64,000 bases of DNA from Bacteroidota bacterium (GTDB lineage: Bacteria > Bacteroidota > Bacteroidia > Bacteroidales > FEN-979). The stretch spans positions 45,547 to 109,546 of the forward strand of contig JAPLDJ010000011.1 of the NCBI GenBank assembly GCA_026391805.1, read 5' to 3'. Both the position numbers and the translations under genes were made by a program. The stretch's first letter is position 1. Each line of letters starts with the position of its first letter. Below, in pieces: positions 63,801-64,000 of the stretch. Under the pieces are notes generated by a model, which was not told the DNA's origin, did no database searches, and saw only the letters and a list, made by a program, of their open reading frames with translations.

Positions 63801-64000
63801 CGGGGCTAAGACTGTATCTGTCAATTTCAACGACCCGGACGGGTGTACAGCCCTTTCTCCTGTCATCTACCCGGTGACCGTGAACCCGCTTCCTGTTCCT
63901 TCCCTGGTCGGCCCTGCCGCTGTTTGCCTGAACAGCTCCGGGACATACACAACCGATGCCGGGATGTCGGCCTATACCTGGAGCGTCTCGGCCGGGGGAT
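60844..64000 (+). CDS. Giant surface protein: IgGFc-binding-like domain plus PKD-like repeats (partial)
   Basis: The frame starts with TTG at 60844, giving a signal peptide (LKRIFYLFFPLFLSVVSVRGQ), and stays open to the window edge (about 1050 residues). The N-terminal region (about 25-430) with LGHGDRPIIMR, DNTQVTITVTQ and SHVTANHPIAITVGDDS resembles the IgGFc-binding N-terminal domain. SDSGYYACVT and SVCPGQSGIIYSV segments follow (about 440-755). From about residue 760 there are near-identical PKD/Ig-like repeats of 84-87 residues. Such proteins are usually T9SS-exported adhesins. An ATG start was not found. Confidence 0.7.
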   Translation, partial: MKRIFYLFFPLFLSVVSVRGQGYTEFWFVAPEVYLGHGDRPIIMRISTTTQTANITLRQPARPLFTPITSPIPPNTTLSIDLTTWIDSIENKPANKVNNFGLYLTSDVQVNAYYEEANASNPEIFTLKGKNALGTEFYINGQYHYKNHWVTTNTAETFDIVATEDNTQVTITVTQDITGHTANSTFTITLNKGQTYSARATNNAANISLAGSHVTANHPIAITVGDDSIDEPETGGASGWDMIGDQIIPVNLLGKEYIAVMGFGNSNDERVYMEAVQNGTSIYLDGSVTPSATINTGQNYWSHFTNNTLYIKSSNPIMAYHLSGFTNEAGSAILPQDSCTGSRQIGFYRTGAGTFAIMLLTRNGNEGSFILDGSGALITAADFNPVTGTSGNWLYARKSFTTAQVPVGSHIITNTSGKFHMGILNALGGSAEYGFYSDFSNLYLGADANLCPNDSTMLDAGPNMSAYAWYKLISGIWTQVGSQQTFWVSDSGYYACVTNGDYCTLSDTIHYSLYPPVVMNLGPDTTVCEGALITLDPGPFVSYRWQNNSMARYFPTNTAGLYWCEVTDNNGCKARDTIIIAIDSLPKVAGSISGLSTVCQGQNGVTYGVPAFPLATTYEWTLPPGASGTSTTNSITLDFSVSAVSDTLRVRGHNLCGYGPELKLPITVDPLPVAAGVISGPASVCPGQSGIIYSVPPINFATTYVWSVPAGMNIVSGAGTNTITINSSFIAVAGNISVHGNNSCGNGPSSSFSVSIYPSPVPAVTGPASVCLNSTTTYTTAAGMTGYTWTVSAGGTITSGAGTNTVNINWSSNGVKTITLNYTNGNGCTAATPSTYNITVNTLPVPNLNGSTSICIGFSATYTSDAGMNNYAWSVSAGGTITSGGGSSDASVTVLWNTVGAQTVSVNYVVGTGCTAANPTVLNVTVHSLPVPAISGTSVLCAGTAGNVYSTQPGMTNYQWTVSAGGTITAGGGAANSSVTVTWNTPGAKTVSVNFNDPDGCTALSPVIYPVTVNPLPVPSLVGPAAVCLNSSGTYTTDAGMSAYTWSVSAGG
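63121..64000 (+). repeat. Tandem 252-261 bp repeats encoding PKD-like domains
   Basis: Units begin at about 63121, 63373, 63631 and 63892. Each encodes PVP-x-GP/GT-x-VC-x-TYTT-x-AGM-x-YTWSVSAGG-TITSG with a V-W-x-GVKTVSVN middle. The fourth runs off the end. Their similarity suggests recent duplication. Confidence 0.8.

Overview
The window is chromosomal DNA of moderate GC from a Bacteroidota bacterium, probably an anaerobic or microaerobic member near the Bacteroidales/Marinilabiliales. Three secreted proteins end in a type A type IX secretion (T9SS) sorting tail. At least fifteen genes are preceded by the phylum's TAnnTTTG -7 box, Shine-Dalgarno sequences are essentially absent, and phylum-typical families occur (DUF5606, multi-DUF349, Omp28, OmpA with TPR and PD40, tricorn-like S41). 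HydF, class 1B dihydroorotate dehydrogenase and aspartate ammonia-lyase fit anaerobic metabolism. I see no tRNA, rRNA, insertion sequence, prophage or CRISPR array.

Layout. 1-7.7 kb: a partial Omp28-like secreted protein (-), purB, a family 2-like glycosyltransferase, a DUF5606 gene, pyrK-pyrD and a nitrilase-family amidase. 8.2-12.3 kb: a T9SS cargo protein, an isolated ORF6N gene and murB. 12.4-15.7 kb: two overlapping glycosyltransferase genes behind a long hairpin leader, then a tandem universal stress protein. 15.7-23.7 kb (-): LysM/periplasmic-binding protein, guaA, M23 peptidase, HAD phosphatase, dipeptidyl peptidase III and a ComB-like phosphatase. 23.7-28.8 kb (-): four envelope genes of unknown role ending in a leucine-rich-repeat protein. 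28.8-33.5 kb: gcvT, a FlaA1/CapD-type nucleotide-sugar enzyme, miaA and a small lipoprotein. 33.6-44.1 kb: tricorn-like protease, methionine gamma-lyase-type enzyme, patatin/beta-barrel protein, DUF349 protein and aroC. 44.2-50.0 kb: aguB-aguA for agmatine to putrescine, a T9SS protein, an OmpA-family protein and a LuxR-type regulator. 50.5-54.5 kb (-): the complete ribD-ribE-ribBA-ribH operon behind an FMN riboswitch with its own terminator. 54.6-64 kb: T9SS protein, SDR enzyme, hydF, aspA and the start of a giant repeat-rich surface protein that runs off the end.

Two observations stand out. First, most gene 3' ends and many spacers carry arrays of 7-9 bp words (GCGAAAA, GTCATAY, GAGGTCTGA, TGTAATC, CGTAAAT, GACTGCT, CGCAAAG and others). 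Within an array the word types follow a fixed order and strand relative to the gene, often around a CCTGCCTGC/GCAGGCAGG hairpin. Some arrays supply the stop codon and final residues of the gene, and one encodes part of a signal peptide. A second family consists of short hairpins that share flanks but have different, still-paired stems. Second, guaA lacks about 64 internal codons in frame, including the block that normally joins the ATP-pyrophosphatase and dimerisation domains.
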